From Sipunculus nudus (taxonomy: Eukaryota > Annelida > Sipuncula > Golfingiida > Sipunculidae): a DNA stretch of 64,000 bases. Numbering within the stretch: the first letter of the stretch is position 1; every line of letters begins with the position of its first letter. A program made the translations under genes and the position numbers. The stretch covers positions 32,298,008 through 32,362,007 of the forward strand of contig CM049313.1 in assembly GCA_026874595.1 (NCBI GenBank), given 5' to 3'. Shown in pieces: positions 1-12,717 of the stretch. Below the pieces are notes generated by a model that was not told the origin of the DNA, did no database searches, and worked only from the letters and a program-made list of their open reading frames with translations.

Positions 1-44
1 CACGTGTGGTATAATTTGGCCAGGAGTCTTAGCGTGGAAAGCGG

Positions 45-115
45 TCAGAGCGGGACGCGAACCCCCAACCTTCCCATCAAAAGTCCACCGCCCTTAGCAT
101 TACGCCGCAACACAT
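45..115 (-). repeat. tRNA-derived SINE head (tRNA-Lys-like), cut by window edge
   Basis: Read on the minus strand, the segment has an A-box-like stretch (TAATGCTAAGGGCGGTGG), then an anticodon-arm-like GGACTTTTGATGG and a B-box-like GGGTTCGCGTCCC at tRNA-like spacing. The putative anticodon loop CTTTTGA would carry TTT, as in tRNA-Lys. The arms do not pair well enough for a working tRNA, so a SINE promoter region is the better reading. The body would run toward position 1 and leave the window. Confidence 0.45.
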
Positions 116-277
116 GCACGGGTGTCCCTGACAACCCCGGTATCCGACTGTCTTGTTTTGTTTTTCATAATTTTTAGAACGGTCTCGAATTTCCACTGGA
201 TTAACATTGGTTTATGGAATTCATTGTTTCTTGGCTGGTACTGCTCAACAAATGTAGTAATATTATATCATGATATG

Positions 278-280
<3 letters not shown>

Positions 281-332
<52 letters not shown>
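281..332. repeat. (AT)n microsatellite
   Basis: Uninterrupted alternating AT of about 50 bases inside AT-rich DNA. The tyrosine/isoleucine-rich open frame crossing it is a by-product. Confidence 0.97.
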
Positions 333-335
<3 letters not shown>

Positions 336-2030
336 CTAACCTTCCTGAGGATAATATTGGTAGAAGACACTGTGTCCGATATAAAGCTAGAGGGCCTTCA
401 CTCGGCGTTACTCGTTATTTCTGAGTTTACCAGGTCGTTACAACTATCACAGATTCAAGCAGCCACCTGGCGGTGTGTAAGCCAGATTAAAATCCAGATG
501 ATACACGGCGACCATGCCCCAGAGAGACGCACAGTTCTTTCGTTTTATTTGATTTGGTCACAGGATGCGGTCTGGGTATGACAGCAATTGGCAATAGCAC
601 CGTTAAATATTGATCAAGAACTATGGCAGATAAAAAGCATCCGCAGGTCAGGGGATACACATGACGGAGAAAACTTTGTCCAACAGGCTGAGGTTATTCA
701 TCATTACATTAATTTTCCTACGACCAGTTATGTACTAAAAAGCACTGAGGCTGCAACACTGGAGTCCGGGCGACCTTATAATATATGCTTAGATGTTACC
801 ACAAACCTCCTCTCATGTTCAAGGGTATCCAAATCAGTGTGAAAAAATACCTATAGATTATATTAAAAAAACGTGGTTTAGCAGTGCGTGCAGAATATCC
901 TTCATATCACAATAGATTCATGATATCTTAAGCTCAATGTCCCTCTGTTTGCATGTAATGAATTGGACAAAGCCGGCCCATACATAACTTGTGGTCGGAT
1001 AAAGTATGTTTAATTATTTATATCCATTAGCTAACACTCATTGCCACAGCTGCGCGGCTCGCCCAGTTCCAAGACCAGCCGGTACCCGCCAGGCCGCTAG
1101 ACGTACACTATAAAGTACTTCACTGCTGCTAGCTTTTTTCAGCCCTCAGTCTGTATGGGCCATTGTCCTCACACATGCCACCCGGCGTCTGGGCGTTAAC
1201 CTTTACCTTTTGAGCGGGATATCCAAAAAGAATGAAACATAACTTCATCATTTCTTCAAGGGAGATGTATACCAACAAAACCTTGGTCAAGTTCGAAGAT
1301 GGTTCACCGTGACCTAGATGTACATGAAGCTCATGGGGAGACATAGTACATCTATCAACAAGCAATAAACCTTCATTTAAAGAACTAAGAGAACCTTCAG
1401 CATTTCAGATTTTGCCCTCTGCTCTATCTCAGGACAATAATTTACAGGTAATCCCCCACGGAGTGTTTATCATCATACACAGACATATAGACAGATCTAT
1501 ATCACTTATGTTATAATACCTGCAAATGTCACTTTAATACAAGCACCTCTAGTTTAGAACTGGAACAAGAGAAAATTATTCAGATACATCCATGTCGATT
1601 CAAATGTATAATACTTGTTACTGTTACCAACTGTACATACTGCTCTTTGAGCTGAGGGATCTTGTCAGCCTCTGTTGGTGTTCTGGTTCAGTTCTTATGT
1701 TGTAAATGGCATATGACTGATATGAATGAGTATTTCACAAAAATGCCAAACATGTAGTTAGGAATATTTGGTATGAGGATATATTTGTTATCTGGCCAGT
1801 CAGCATTGTGAATTGGGCAAATTCTCACTTATTACAAATTAAATTAAATCATTTGTTTTATATTCGTGAATTGTCGTGTAACATCATATAGAAAATCAAT
1901 AAAAATCAATTAATGTTGCACCATATGTCGTGAACAAATTAATATATGTACATCAGCCCGCAGGAGTATCCAGGCAGCCATTGTTTTGTTTGAATGTTGA
2001 CATGCACAAGGCTCTTTAATAAAAGTGAAT
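333..2030. other. Unique AT-rich DNA, no gene recognised
   Basis: Short open frames only, none resembling a known protein or flanked by convincing splice sites. A small GC-richer patch lies at about 1,040-1,110. The minus-strand frame at 1,129-1,365 has no recognisable domain. Confidence 0.5.
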
Positions 2031-2032
2031 TT

Positions 2033-2472
2033 ATTCAATATATCTGGGACAGGAACATATAGTGAGCCATGAATCTGGTACAGGAACATGAAGTGAGCCA
2101 TGTAACTCTGACAGGAACATGTAGAAAGCCATGTATCTGGGACAAATAATGTAGTGAGCCATGTATCTTGATCATGAACATGTAGTCGGCCATGTATCTA
2201 GGACAGGAACATGTAGTGAGTCATGTATCTAGGACAGGAACATGTAGTGAGTCATGTATCTAGGACAGGATCATGTAGTGAGTCATGTATCTAGGACAGG
2301 AACATGTAGTGAGCAATATATCTAGGACAGGAACATGTAGTGAGTCATGTATGTCGGACAGGAAAATGTAGTGAGTCATGTATGTCGGACAGGAACATGT
2401 AGTGAGTCATGTATGTCGGACAGGAACATGTAGTGAGTCATGTATGTCGGACAGGAACATTTAGTAAGCATG
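2033..2472. repeat. 31-bp minisatellite, about 14 copies
   Basis: The core TCATGTATCTAGGACAGGAA recurs at 2,221, 2,252, 2,283 and 2,345 and continues at 31-base steps to about 2,470. Left-hand copies are divergent (for example 2,040-2,160), while right-hand copies are nearly identical and share a TATGTCGG variant. This suggests recent homogenisation at the right end. The period is not a multiple of three and nothing suggests it is coding. Confidence 0.95.
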
Positions 2473-2475
2473 GTT

Positions 2476-5400
2476 AAAGGGATAAATGAATATACAAATA
2501 AACATATCGTTAAACTTTTATGATTCTTCTTTATGCATATTTGATTGTCCGGGCAGCATTACATGCTATTTGTAACTCATATACAAAATATACCACTAAG
2601 TCTCTAAAATTAAAAAAAAATAGATATATTTTTGCACCCTTTTTGCACAACTGATCAAATAGACGAGATGAATGAGCAAATCGCAATCAGTCGATGATTC
2701 GATCGTGAAGGTCAACTACACATAGTTTGGCAACGATATTTATTAAACAGTGAGAATGAGATTTCCCACACATATTGATAACGAGGTGAAACACTAAGAA
2801 TTGTTTTACTGAAACTGGTCAGTTGTATTCATGAAACACAAAATGTTTTGGCTCATTACCTTTTGGTTATAATATTTGTTAAGCATTGAGGATGGTGTAG
2901 CTCCGATATTAATAACCGTGAATTTTATTAAATATTCATCATTTCAGAACAAAGACATTTGCACTCTTATTTCATCCGTGTAAATGTAAAGTTAACGAAT
3001 GTTAAAGCTATCTTTTAGTTACTAAATATTTGCGCTATATGATCTTCTAATTATAATAATACAATTCACCGCAAAGATCAGCAATAGGGAATGAATTTGA
3101 TGAATATGATGTCGGATCAACATTGACTGCCGATCAGTTTAAAAATGACTACGGTGTCATTACCAGTGTACTTAATGCCTTCATACTATAATACCCGAAG
3201 CAAAATCATGCTACGCGGGCCCTGGTATTGCCGTCAATCAGGGTCTCTATTTCCAGGCGGGATGTTACCTGGGAAGCAATAAGGACCATACAGATGAACT
3301 GTAATACACGCAAATGTATCATGCATTGCTGTGGATGGTTGTGTTGTTGGAAATGTTATTTCAAGGTGCGAATCTCAGGAAATTCAAGTAACCGGACACA
3401 TAATGATTACTCACGAGTCGGCAACAAACTGCAAATAATATTAGTTAATTCGTGTGTTATATCTGTGTTTTATCAGTAGTCATTCAGTCATTATTAGTGG
3501 GGTCGGGGCCCGAGCCGGTCACGTTGATCCCAATTGTTGGAGCCAGCACCGACTCCCTGACCAACGACGGATTTGACTTCACAACTAGAGCCTTTATGCC
3601 CCGCCCTTTTGACTTTATTATTATAATCAGCCCCCCAAAAACACTCCTACATAAAAGGACTTCCTTGCGAGAGCTGATTACAGGACAATAATGACGTTAC
3701 AAAGGTCTCAATGACTGACGTCATCAGCTGTTATCGCTGTCATTGTGAACTGCATTGGAATATTTTGGATTATTTGGCTCATACGAATTACTTGCCATGC
3801 AGGTAAGACATTTTTATTCACTCTGTAGTCGGAGGAATGGTTCCTGCAACCATTGGCCTATAGCTTTTTATACTGTATCCTTTGTAAAAAAAAATTATCC
3901 CGGAAAAAATGGAGACATGGGTACTGGTACAGACTACACGTGTTCTGTTTCGGAGTGGTCTCCCAAATTATGCAGGTTTTATTATTGTCATGTGACTGAC
4001 GGTTTACAGTTATATCGGCGACATGATTGGCTGCACGGAACAGTTAGGCCATAAAATAAAAAATAAAAGGTATGGTTCTAAGGCACCATCCGCGTCAATT
4101 TTACCCCAATCAAAATTTTTTATTTTTATTTTCATCTTTCAAGAAGATAAAATAATAAAATTTTTATAAGTTTTACTTTGTTATTTAGTGTATTTGCCTG
4201 TTTAGCAAAACAATTCTGTTATTTTCATGCTTTTCCTTGATCATATGACATTTATTACCGAAACATACAAAAAAAGGTAAAATAAAATATCGCCCGCCCG
4301 CACTGGATTCTGGAAAAAGTGCCCGAGAACCAGACCTTTTTTATGTTGGCCTTATGCTCATGATTATTTATTAAATGAATATGCTCTTAAGATCACATAA
4401 AGTTCATGGTGAGATCAATTGGCCTCAAAATATTGTAAGGAGAAATAGAAAAGTCTATGAGGACCACATCAAGGCAAGCGCAAATGGATCCATGGCGCCT
4501 TCCCACGCAAGCTCCAGAACGCCAGCACCGAGGTCAAGACGGGAAGTCGGACGAGCCAGCAGAGCACCAGCAACCGCTCCCACTCCGTGACGAGGCCCTG
4601 TACACCCCAGCCACCCGCATGCGGACAGTCAGGCTCTATAGTCTTGAACCTTTATTTGAATGAAAACGAGCGGTCTTTTTTTTTCTTCATGAGCCATCCA
4701 TGTTTCATCTAATACTTATGAAAGGAATTCGATCCACCTTTATTCGCAATGTTCTCTGAAACTGCGTTGTGTATGGCACTGCCATACCTCATTTAAAGGT
4801 GATTGTTCCCGCAGTGACCTCGTCGATATGAGAACAATAAATTTTTAATGTACACATCATTTTGAGTGATTGATGCGTGTTTTATGATTTGCGTGGAGGT
4901 TACCACCGAAAACAGCCGAACTGCCTTCGGCAAAGACCGGATTACCTGTGTGGTCGCCTCCCGCGCAAGATTAGGAACTAATGTGCATATGAATAAACCC
5001 TGCTTTCAGTGACAGATTTGAGCATCGTTGGTCTGACATTTGACCCATGCAGGCTCTGACCCACGAGCTTGGTCAGTCAAAGTGGAACAACACATGACTC
5101 TTTTTTTATGAAAAGAAGGGTTTCAGCCCAGAAGGATTAATGACAAAACCCAATTCAAGGTCCCCATTTCCAAAAAGGGGTGGCGGTGTGGTGGGGGCAG
5201 AGGTTCCAGGCCTCAAAATGGGTCTGATACGTTTAAAAAAGGTTGCGTTACGGAATCCTTGGACTCCCCTTGGGTCCGCTTTTGCAACTAACGAGGTATG
5301 CAAGTTTCCGTTTCTTTCTTCAGAAACAGTTTCCTTGCCTTAAAACGTACATTTGATACATCTTTCTTGTCTTCCTCACATCAGCCTATTCCTTATACGT

Positions 5401-6566
5401 CCAACAATAGTAACCAGTCGAAGATCATCGAAAACCCGAATGCCCCCTCGTCCAATTCCGGTTCGCAATGTAAAATTACTGACCAGGTCTTCGATTAAGG
5501 TAAATATACCGGTGAATGAATTGCTTTTCACGAGCACAGCGCCACACAACAAATGTAAAATAAAACTTATACGTAACTTATTGAGGCAGTATCCCATGGA
5601 AAATCTACATTTTCTTTTAACTTTTAGAATATAAAAATGAGCCAACATTCCTCATCTCAGTTAAAACATCTCCCCAACCTCGGTCAAAAGCCCGATATAT
5701 CGGGTTTATCAGCTGGTCATGTATAAGCAGCTTTCTAATGGTATGGAAACTAGTTATATGTTTATAAGTACAGAACGTAACAATGTAAGGACATAGAGTG
5801 ATCGGTCTTGGATGCGGACGAAGTGTTATGGAACTATTTATAGGCGTCCAGCTCATCCAAGCACTATGAACAGTAATCTGCACCGTCCAGACTTGTGTCT
5901 GTGTTTACTGGAAAACGGATTGAAGCGTCCCCTAGTGAGAGTCCGCGGGGGGCGTGTGTCGGCTGAGTGGTCCTGTGACGGCCATATTAACTAATGATGA
6001 GCTTTCGTAGATCAATAGCAATATTCCCAGTCCGGCTTCATATTCTCCACCGTAAATTGTGCCCTCTGAAAAAAAAACGACATCCGGGTAAGCTCGTGTG
6101 CAACATGACTGTAGACCTATGCCCCGGCGTGTAATTAAACCACATCCATTCTAAACACCTCCAAAAAACATAGAAGCTAGACAGGTTGAGACTGCGGCAG
6201 TGCCCCCATGATAAAGTGATTTTTGAATCAATTTTTATACCCGCTTTCCTGCTGCGGCAAATGCAGTGAGTAGTATTTGAAATGACGAGCACAACACCCG
6301 TTGTATAGGTCATACAGGGACCAGATAGAATCTGTGTGACGTAGGTCAGTCAATCTCCTGGCAGGACCCGCTCTCTACATTTGTTTGGATTTAACTGTAA
6401 ATTTCCTGGTGACATCTACAAATGTACGCTCACAGGTTTATGAATAGGAAAGGTCATCAACAAGGAATTTCTTACTTTCTCCTTTGAGGATCGTAAATCC
6501 TGTAAAAAAACCCCCAAAAAACAAAACCAAAAAAAAAAAAAAACCAAAAAAAAAACTGGCCAGATG

Positions 6567-6569
<3 letters not shown>
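2476..6569. other. Unique DNA, no gene recognised
   Basis: AT-rich sequence with scattered open frames of 60-100 codons, none recognisable. A short stretch near 4,190-4,240 recurs near 26,185 and is listed separately. The GC-richer patch at 4,480-4,620 gives overlapping Arg/Pro-rich frames of composition-driven type. I see no RNA gene here. Confidence 0.45.
4194..4240 (+). repeat. Dispersed repeat fragment, copy 1
   Basis: CCTGTTTAGCAAAACAATTC followed by TGTTATTTTCATG matches positions 26,187-26,220 with two or three differences. Both copies sit in A/T-rich surroundings and are followed by an A-run and a GTGCC motif, so the related region may extend to about 4,330. Confidence 0.5.

Positions 6570-6570
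<1 letters not shown>

Positions 6571-6637
<67 letters not shown>
6571..6637. repeat. (AT)n microsatellite
   Basis: About 65 bases of alternating TA, preceded by an A-rich stretch (6,500-6,556) of A-runs broken by C. Confidence 0.97.
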
Positions 6638-6642
<5 letters not shown>

Positions 6643-9600
6643 TGTCACGAATATGGGAAAAATTATATAAAAAGGTATTTAATAAATATTATTACATATA
6701 AATTATTATATTTATCATAAATATAAATACTGTAACGATAAATAGTAAAATAGTATAATAAAAGAATTACCAGTATGATATAATTTTTCGGATTTTAGTT
6801 TTATGATAAACTCTGTCGTATGCCGCCATCATATATATAGGAGACGGTTATGCCGGACACAGACAAAATACACTGATCAAACCTACCCGAGTATCCAGGC
6901 GGTCAAGGTTAAACGAATCTGTCTCATGATGTCCTATCTGATAAATACCCGTTAGTGTTTCAACAAAGTTTGATCGATAATGCTGTCAGATAACACCAAG
7001 GCTGGTCGTGCTTTTAACCGCTTTCATTAAAAGCAGTCTTGGAGGAGCGGTTGTCATTTATCATGTGAGCGCTGTCAGACGTTTATTCATACAGTTGTTA
7101 AGTCGCAGACACAGCCCGGTTTCCGTAGATAACTGGAAAAGAATTCACACCTGACAGATACAAATCCAGGAAATGTTCCATTATTTAAGTTCAATTTTTT
7201 TGACAGGTCAATTAAAAATGTTTGATTACGAAAGAGATCTACTGAAAGTCCGAGACACAACAGCTAACCGTCCTTCTTTAATATTACCAATGGATATTTA
7301 TTTTCTGCAGTGGCATTTGGGTGAATTACGGTTTTATTATAATGCTTCATAGAATTAAAACATAATTCTTCATGCCGGTTAAATTAAACTGAAGAGCTAC
7401 TATGACTTCCAGGGTTTGCTTGTTCACACTAAAGCAAGACGAACAGCTTGATCATTTGTCTTTTAGGCTCAGATGGCTTGATCGTTCATAGCTCACCTCA
7501 GAGTGCGGCTTATCTGTTAATGACCAAACCCGTTTTATATGTTGGTAACCTCACCTTCTTCTCTGTCAAACATAAATATATCCTCAGACCATGTATTACA
7601 GTTTGTTTGCTTTCCATGAAGACCTCTAGTCTACCAAACATATTATGCACCAGTATGTGACTATATGTGGTATATGCATATCTGAAAATTGTATTTTCTA
7701 AATTAAAATTTTTCGGACTAAGCTATAATAATAAGCATTGTTTAAAATTCCAAGAGACTATTTTTACTGGTTTACTATTACACTTTAATTTTTATTTATT
7801 CCAGAATAAATAACTTTATTTTCATATATTGCTCAGTGGATTTTTTTAATATATTGTCGTTTTTTAATTTGATTAAATGCATAACATATTTTTAAAAATA
7901 TTTTTGTAAAATTCTAGTTCGACCAAAAACTAAAAAAAGTTGTCCACGGATTCAAAAGAAAGCTTTTCTTTTATTGAATGTTCTTTTGATTCACTGAAAG
8001 GATTTAGTTATAAAATTGGAATAAATGAATGTGTTTTTAATCAAAATGAACATCCTGCTATCATGGGAAGACGTGAAAATATAAGCTACATAGGACGTTC
8101 CTTTGCACTTGCAGACATAAACTATAGCATTGCTACTGTAAAGTTCCTCTTTTATGTGTTACCGGAGCCCGCCAAAACGCCTGTGGTCGTAACCAAACAC
8201 AACCAAACTTTGGTCAGAGCGCTAAACACGTCCTTAGACAGCAGGCCTACAAGAACGTTTTTGACTTTGTCTTCATTTTGTAAGTGAGGACGCATTAAGC
8301 ATGTGCACATATATCAATAGAGATTTATAAATGAGCTTATAGAACTTTTCGATTTGTTGGTGTTGCAAAATAAAAAGATATATATGGCGATGATCCACTG
8401 TCTATAGTCGTCCTATCAGCAGTTTGTCTGCCGGATGGATTAGCATGATTTTACATCGTTACCTACGGATTTGAAATTTTACATACAGTACGATGTACAG
8501 AAGTTCTACCAAACCGGAAACTAGGTCACTGGTTTGTTCCTTTGAAAAATTAAACTAAACCAATTTGCATTCAAAACCTATAATACCAATTCACGACTGC
8601 CTTTTATAAAAAAAAATTAGCTTGTTTTGTTCTGATTAAGGCACAGATCTTTTCATTATATGTCCGATGAGGAAAATTAAGTCAGTATTGAGTAATTAGA
8701 AATATTAGTATATTGACTGTATCATGTGTTTGGTCGAGAATCTTTTTACTCAGTGAATATGTTAACCGCTTATGCTGGAGCTCAGTTCATCCAGAAAATA
8801 ACTGCAGTTACTTTATATGTAAGTATACACCAGTGATCAGGTCAGAAATTCAATATTTTTTAAAGTAATCAACAAATGTTAAATCACTACCATGAATTTC
8901 ACCCTATACTTTGACGATTGCATATTGTTTTTTGTAAGCACTGTTGATTTAATAATCAAATACCATTAATACATGATTTTAAGCTATTGATTCTGAATTT
9001 CTAATGCAGTTACCCAAAAATTGGTCAGGTATATGACAGTTTTCAGGGGGGTAATACTATATAATTTATGAGTAATCCAGATCAGGGAACAGGCAACCTC
9101 CACAGTGTACTGGAGGGCAAGCTGGCGATTTGGTATATATATATATATGTCGAAGTGGAGCACACCTGCTGTGTGCCCCTTGCCTGTAGGGACTGATGAA
9201 TGACATAATCATCATTTAATATGTTTATTATTAACATGGGTTTCATTCACTGAGGCTCACTTAAGTTACTCTGATCGTTTATTTTGTCAGTTTTTATGCT
9301 ATACACCCCTAAACTGTTCAGTCTACACCTTTTTTTTATTCGGAACTCGCAGAAGTGCCATGGGATCTTAATATATCCCTTAAAGTTCCAGCTTCGGCCT
9401 ATATACTGCCTCATTTGTCAAAGAATTTGAATATAATTCTGATATTTTCAGCTTCTAACTGCCTCGCCTGCTGGTCCTTTTTTTTTTAATCTATGTAAAT
9501 TTAAGGTATAGCTAGAAACAGCAAACATTATCCTGTTTGACAACAAACATCACCCGGTTCATTTCTTTCCAAAAATGTTAATTTTCAAGTTATCTGCATT

Positions 9601-10820
9601 GAAGGTATATATCAATTTTAAGCAACCTCATTTAAGTGTCAGTTAATTTGATAATCACTCGAATGGACAGATACTGGATGACTGAGGTGTGAGTTTGACA
9701 ATGAATATCGATGTTTTCTTTTCAAATCTGTAATGAAATGGATGCCAGTGCATCTTTTTCAACTTAAATGCCCCTATTTAGTGTACACGTACGAATCCTT
9801 ATGACCATACTTGTGCTGTAGCAGACGCTTGCGAAACGCTTTGGATGGGACGTTCTGAGTACACGGCGAGAAAAAAGAAAATTTGCTAAAAATTACTTTT
9901 TTGGATTGTTTTTATTCCGTTTACAGAAAAAATGCTCGTGCTGTGTGTGGTTTGTGATTCACTTCAAAAGAGCAAGGCGCCGAGGACATGCTTAGTCCCC
10001 AGGTCACTTAGCTGGTGACTCTTAGTTGGTCGAAGGATGTGAATACCTTGCCATTGCATATGGTCATATCAGGACCACTCCATATAATGGTACGAGAAAG
10101 CAGAATCTCTAGAACTGTTCAGTGTGATTTTTTGTAGGTTTTGTGTCATTTCCCTTTACTATTTCTTGTTAAGGCAACACCAATTTTATTTTATGTTTTA
10201 TATATTCGTTTAGCCTCACCCGAGGCCATCAGACAGGGAAAAATCCATACCAAAAGTAAATGTACTCAGAATAATACTATTGATTAAACTTTCTTTAATT
10301 AATTTCATTACCATATTACTCTGCAAGGGACAAAATGAAAACAATGTCCAAATACAAGGTAAAATTTAACTCCGTCAATTTACAATCGGACTAATTGAAA
10401 AATACAAATATGTAGTATTGGGGCATTTTACAGCAAATTCATTCATGAAATTGTGATTACCTTCAATGTTTAATTTTTTGTTTCCACTGTTATTAGTTTT
10501 AATGAAAAACAAATTATTCCGGAGAAAATAAAGTTGTCAAATCACATGATTAACTGACACCCAATTTATAGTACTTGCTAAACTACATAATTGATATTTA
10601 TTTTTTTTTTACCTGTGAGAGTGCATTTTTGAGATTTTAGTGTCATAGAATCAATGCAGGTTCTCAAACATTCTTTCCACAATTCCACAAGTTAGGAATG
10701 GTATGAGTCCATGTACCACAAGGCTGCATAAAGAATATCCACAGTGTGGGGTGCAAATGTTTCAAGCTGATGGAGCAAGAAGCCAACATGATGTATCTTC
10801 AATATATAAGGGCATTGTAT
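6638..10820. other. Unique AT-rich DNA, no gene recognised
   Basis: Long AT-rich run with no recognisable coding exon. The frame at 7,940-8,287 lacks an ATG at its 5' end (it opens with TTG) and has no known domain. A small potential stem-loop lies at about 9,088-9,187. Confidence 0.5.
9088..9187. other. Potential 100-base stem-loop with TA loop
   Basis: ACAGGCAA at the left is the exact reverse complement of TTGCCTGT at the right, enclosing about 85 bases with a short (TA)n centre. It could be a tiny MITE remnant, but the inner arms pair poorly. Confidence 0.3.
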
Positions 10821-10825
10821 AATAC

Positions 10826-11092
10826 CTGGTCCGCACGCGTGACTGGACTTCTTGTTGGTGATAAAGATTTCACTGTGGCGGCCTTCATAAAAACGGAGAA
10901 AGCATTTCTTCCACTTGTATTTTGTTTTGAGCTGGGACCACTGCTTTCACCAGCTTGCTCTGCAGTATCCACTTCTCTTACATAGATATGAATCGCCATC
11001 GCTTTATAAGAGACAAGGGTGTTTGCAAGTTCTGAAAAATAGTGCCAGAATTTCTGCCAGAAGAGTCCGATGCTCTCATTTCCAAAAGATTC
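10826..11092 (-). CDS. Exon-like open frame, function unknown
   Basis: On the minus strand a frame is open from 11,092 down to a possible donor CAG|GTATTA at 10,826/10,825. It reads through FWQKFWHYFSELANTL and later RNAFSVFMKAATVKS, with normal-looking composition, and begins just after an in-frame stop at 11,093-11,095. A second minus-strand frame (10,978-11,256) overlaps it. The product is not recognised. The NAFSVFMKA-like stretch recalls short motifs in uncharacterised, often transposon-linked animal proteins. No convincing acceptor tract was found upstream. It could be a decayed exon or chance. Confidence 0.22.
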
Positions 11093-12715
11093 TCACCAAA
11101 TCCTTTGTCTGCGGCGATCTGCGCTAGTGTTGTATTAAGTGACAATGCTTCTAAAGTTTTCCTGATAACTTTCGGACCACTTTGATAATAACGGGAAAAT
11201 AATCTCATTCCTATTATGATTGCGCGGCAAACAAGGCAACCGGCATCTTTAGGCATTCGAAAAGTCAGAGAATCCGCTGAGAGCTGGAGAAATGCCGGAT
11301 TGTTTTTAAGAATCTGTCATACTTGAACATTATGATATACTTTATAAAGTTTAAACCTTATCTCTTCAATAATTCCTATGAGTTTTCTCTGGAAACCAAG
11401 AGAATTTATTGATTTATTCTTAGATTTAGCGCTTACGAGATTCTATGAACTTCTTCAGAAATTTGTCGTTTCTGCGCGGATTATCAGACAAAAATGTCCC
11501 GCTGTTCCGTCCGTTTTTTTATTCGCCCCTAAGATAACCCCTTTTCGCTGCCGCTTATATATACTGGCAGCTTCGTGGGGGAATGCATACTAGATATAAA
11601 AACTTATCACAGGAAGGACCTGGCTGGCAAACCTTCTGTTCTTGTGCGAGACAAGTTCCCTTTCATTGATTACAGTGGTATTCGGGATATTTTGTCAGTG
11701 TTTGAAAATTTTTTTTTTTTTTTTTGTTGCTCAAAGAAATTTCGATCAACGGGAATTATACAAAAAAAAGGTTTTTTTTTGCAAATTCGGTAGATTCCGT
11801 AAAACATGGAATTAAATTGTAATCGCCTAATACTGATTTTCAAGGAAACACAGTGCATCCAAAAGTGAGCTGAAAAAAAGCTTCACACAGTATTCCTATG
11901 TTCTCTTTTTTCTCTATACATTCTCTCTGATTTCCGTCATTTCGTTTAATGACTAGACTGTTAGTCTATTGTTTCCACCGATTAATTAAAAATTTTAGTA
12001 ATTTCTCATAGATACTGGTACTCCAAGATATGGCATGAAATGCCCGCTTCGCAGATTGATTGTAAAAATATTCATATTTCCAAAAATTTTGGCTATTAAA
12101 ACACCAAGTTATTTATAGGAATTCAGGTGTACGTGTGAGTGTCAGTGTCATGACTGTGTTTGCACTATTTATCCCCCACTTGTATCATATCTTGTAACCC
12201 ATATGAGCTGTATTAAGACCACTCTCCACAATCAAGTTGATAGTTCACCCACACAAAGTCCAATTTCCGTTTGATGCTCGAAATTCCATCGCAGACATTA
12301 CTTAAATATACATAACCATTCACGAAAAGTCATAAAGTACACAAAGGGTCCAGGAATGGGCCACTTCTGTAGACAGTAATCGGCAAAGTAATTCATAGAT
12401 GAAATGAATGGTTCATTCCCTCTCAGCCAGCGGTGATGGACAGCAGCAGATACTGGTTCCTATAGCAACGGACACACAATGTATCATGGCCCCTGAGAAG
12501 TATATTGGCTTCTAAGAGTTATTTGGAAACAAAAACATCGCATGTTGGCACGTAAACTGTGAAAACGTGATTAATTCCTAATCACCGCTGTTCATGGGGA
12601 AGCATGTGTAGCCGGGTCATATTGTAACAGTGCTCCCGATTGGTCGCCATGGCCATCATCCAGCCTGAATCAGATCGTGGGCAGGCATAGACACCCTGTT
12701 CAATCTATGTCTGAT
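11093..12715. other. Unique DNA, no gene recognised
   Basis: AT-rich to balanced sequence. The 12,400-12,700 part has higher GC and includes a CCAAT-type box (GATTGG near 12,640), but no coding exon is visible next to it. Confidence 0.4.
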
Positions 12716-12717
12716 CG

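Noticed and set aside
7940-8287. 115-codon frame as a gene
   Set aside because: It opens with TTG, sits in AT-rich DNA, and has no recognisable motif or splice context.
12456-12469. RFX X-box-like GTTCCTATAGCAAC and a nearby CCAAT box as a promoter
   Set aside because: Imperfect match, no gene start nearby, and such motifs occur by chance in 64 kb.
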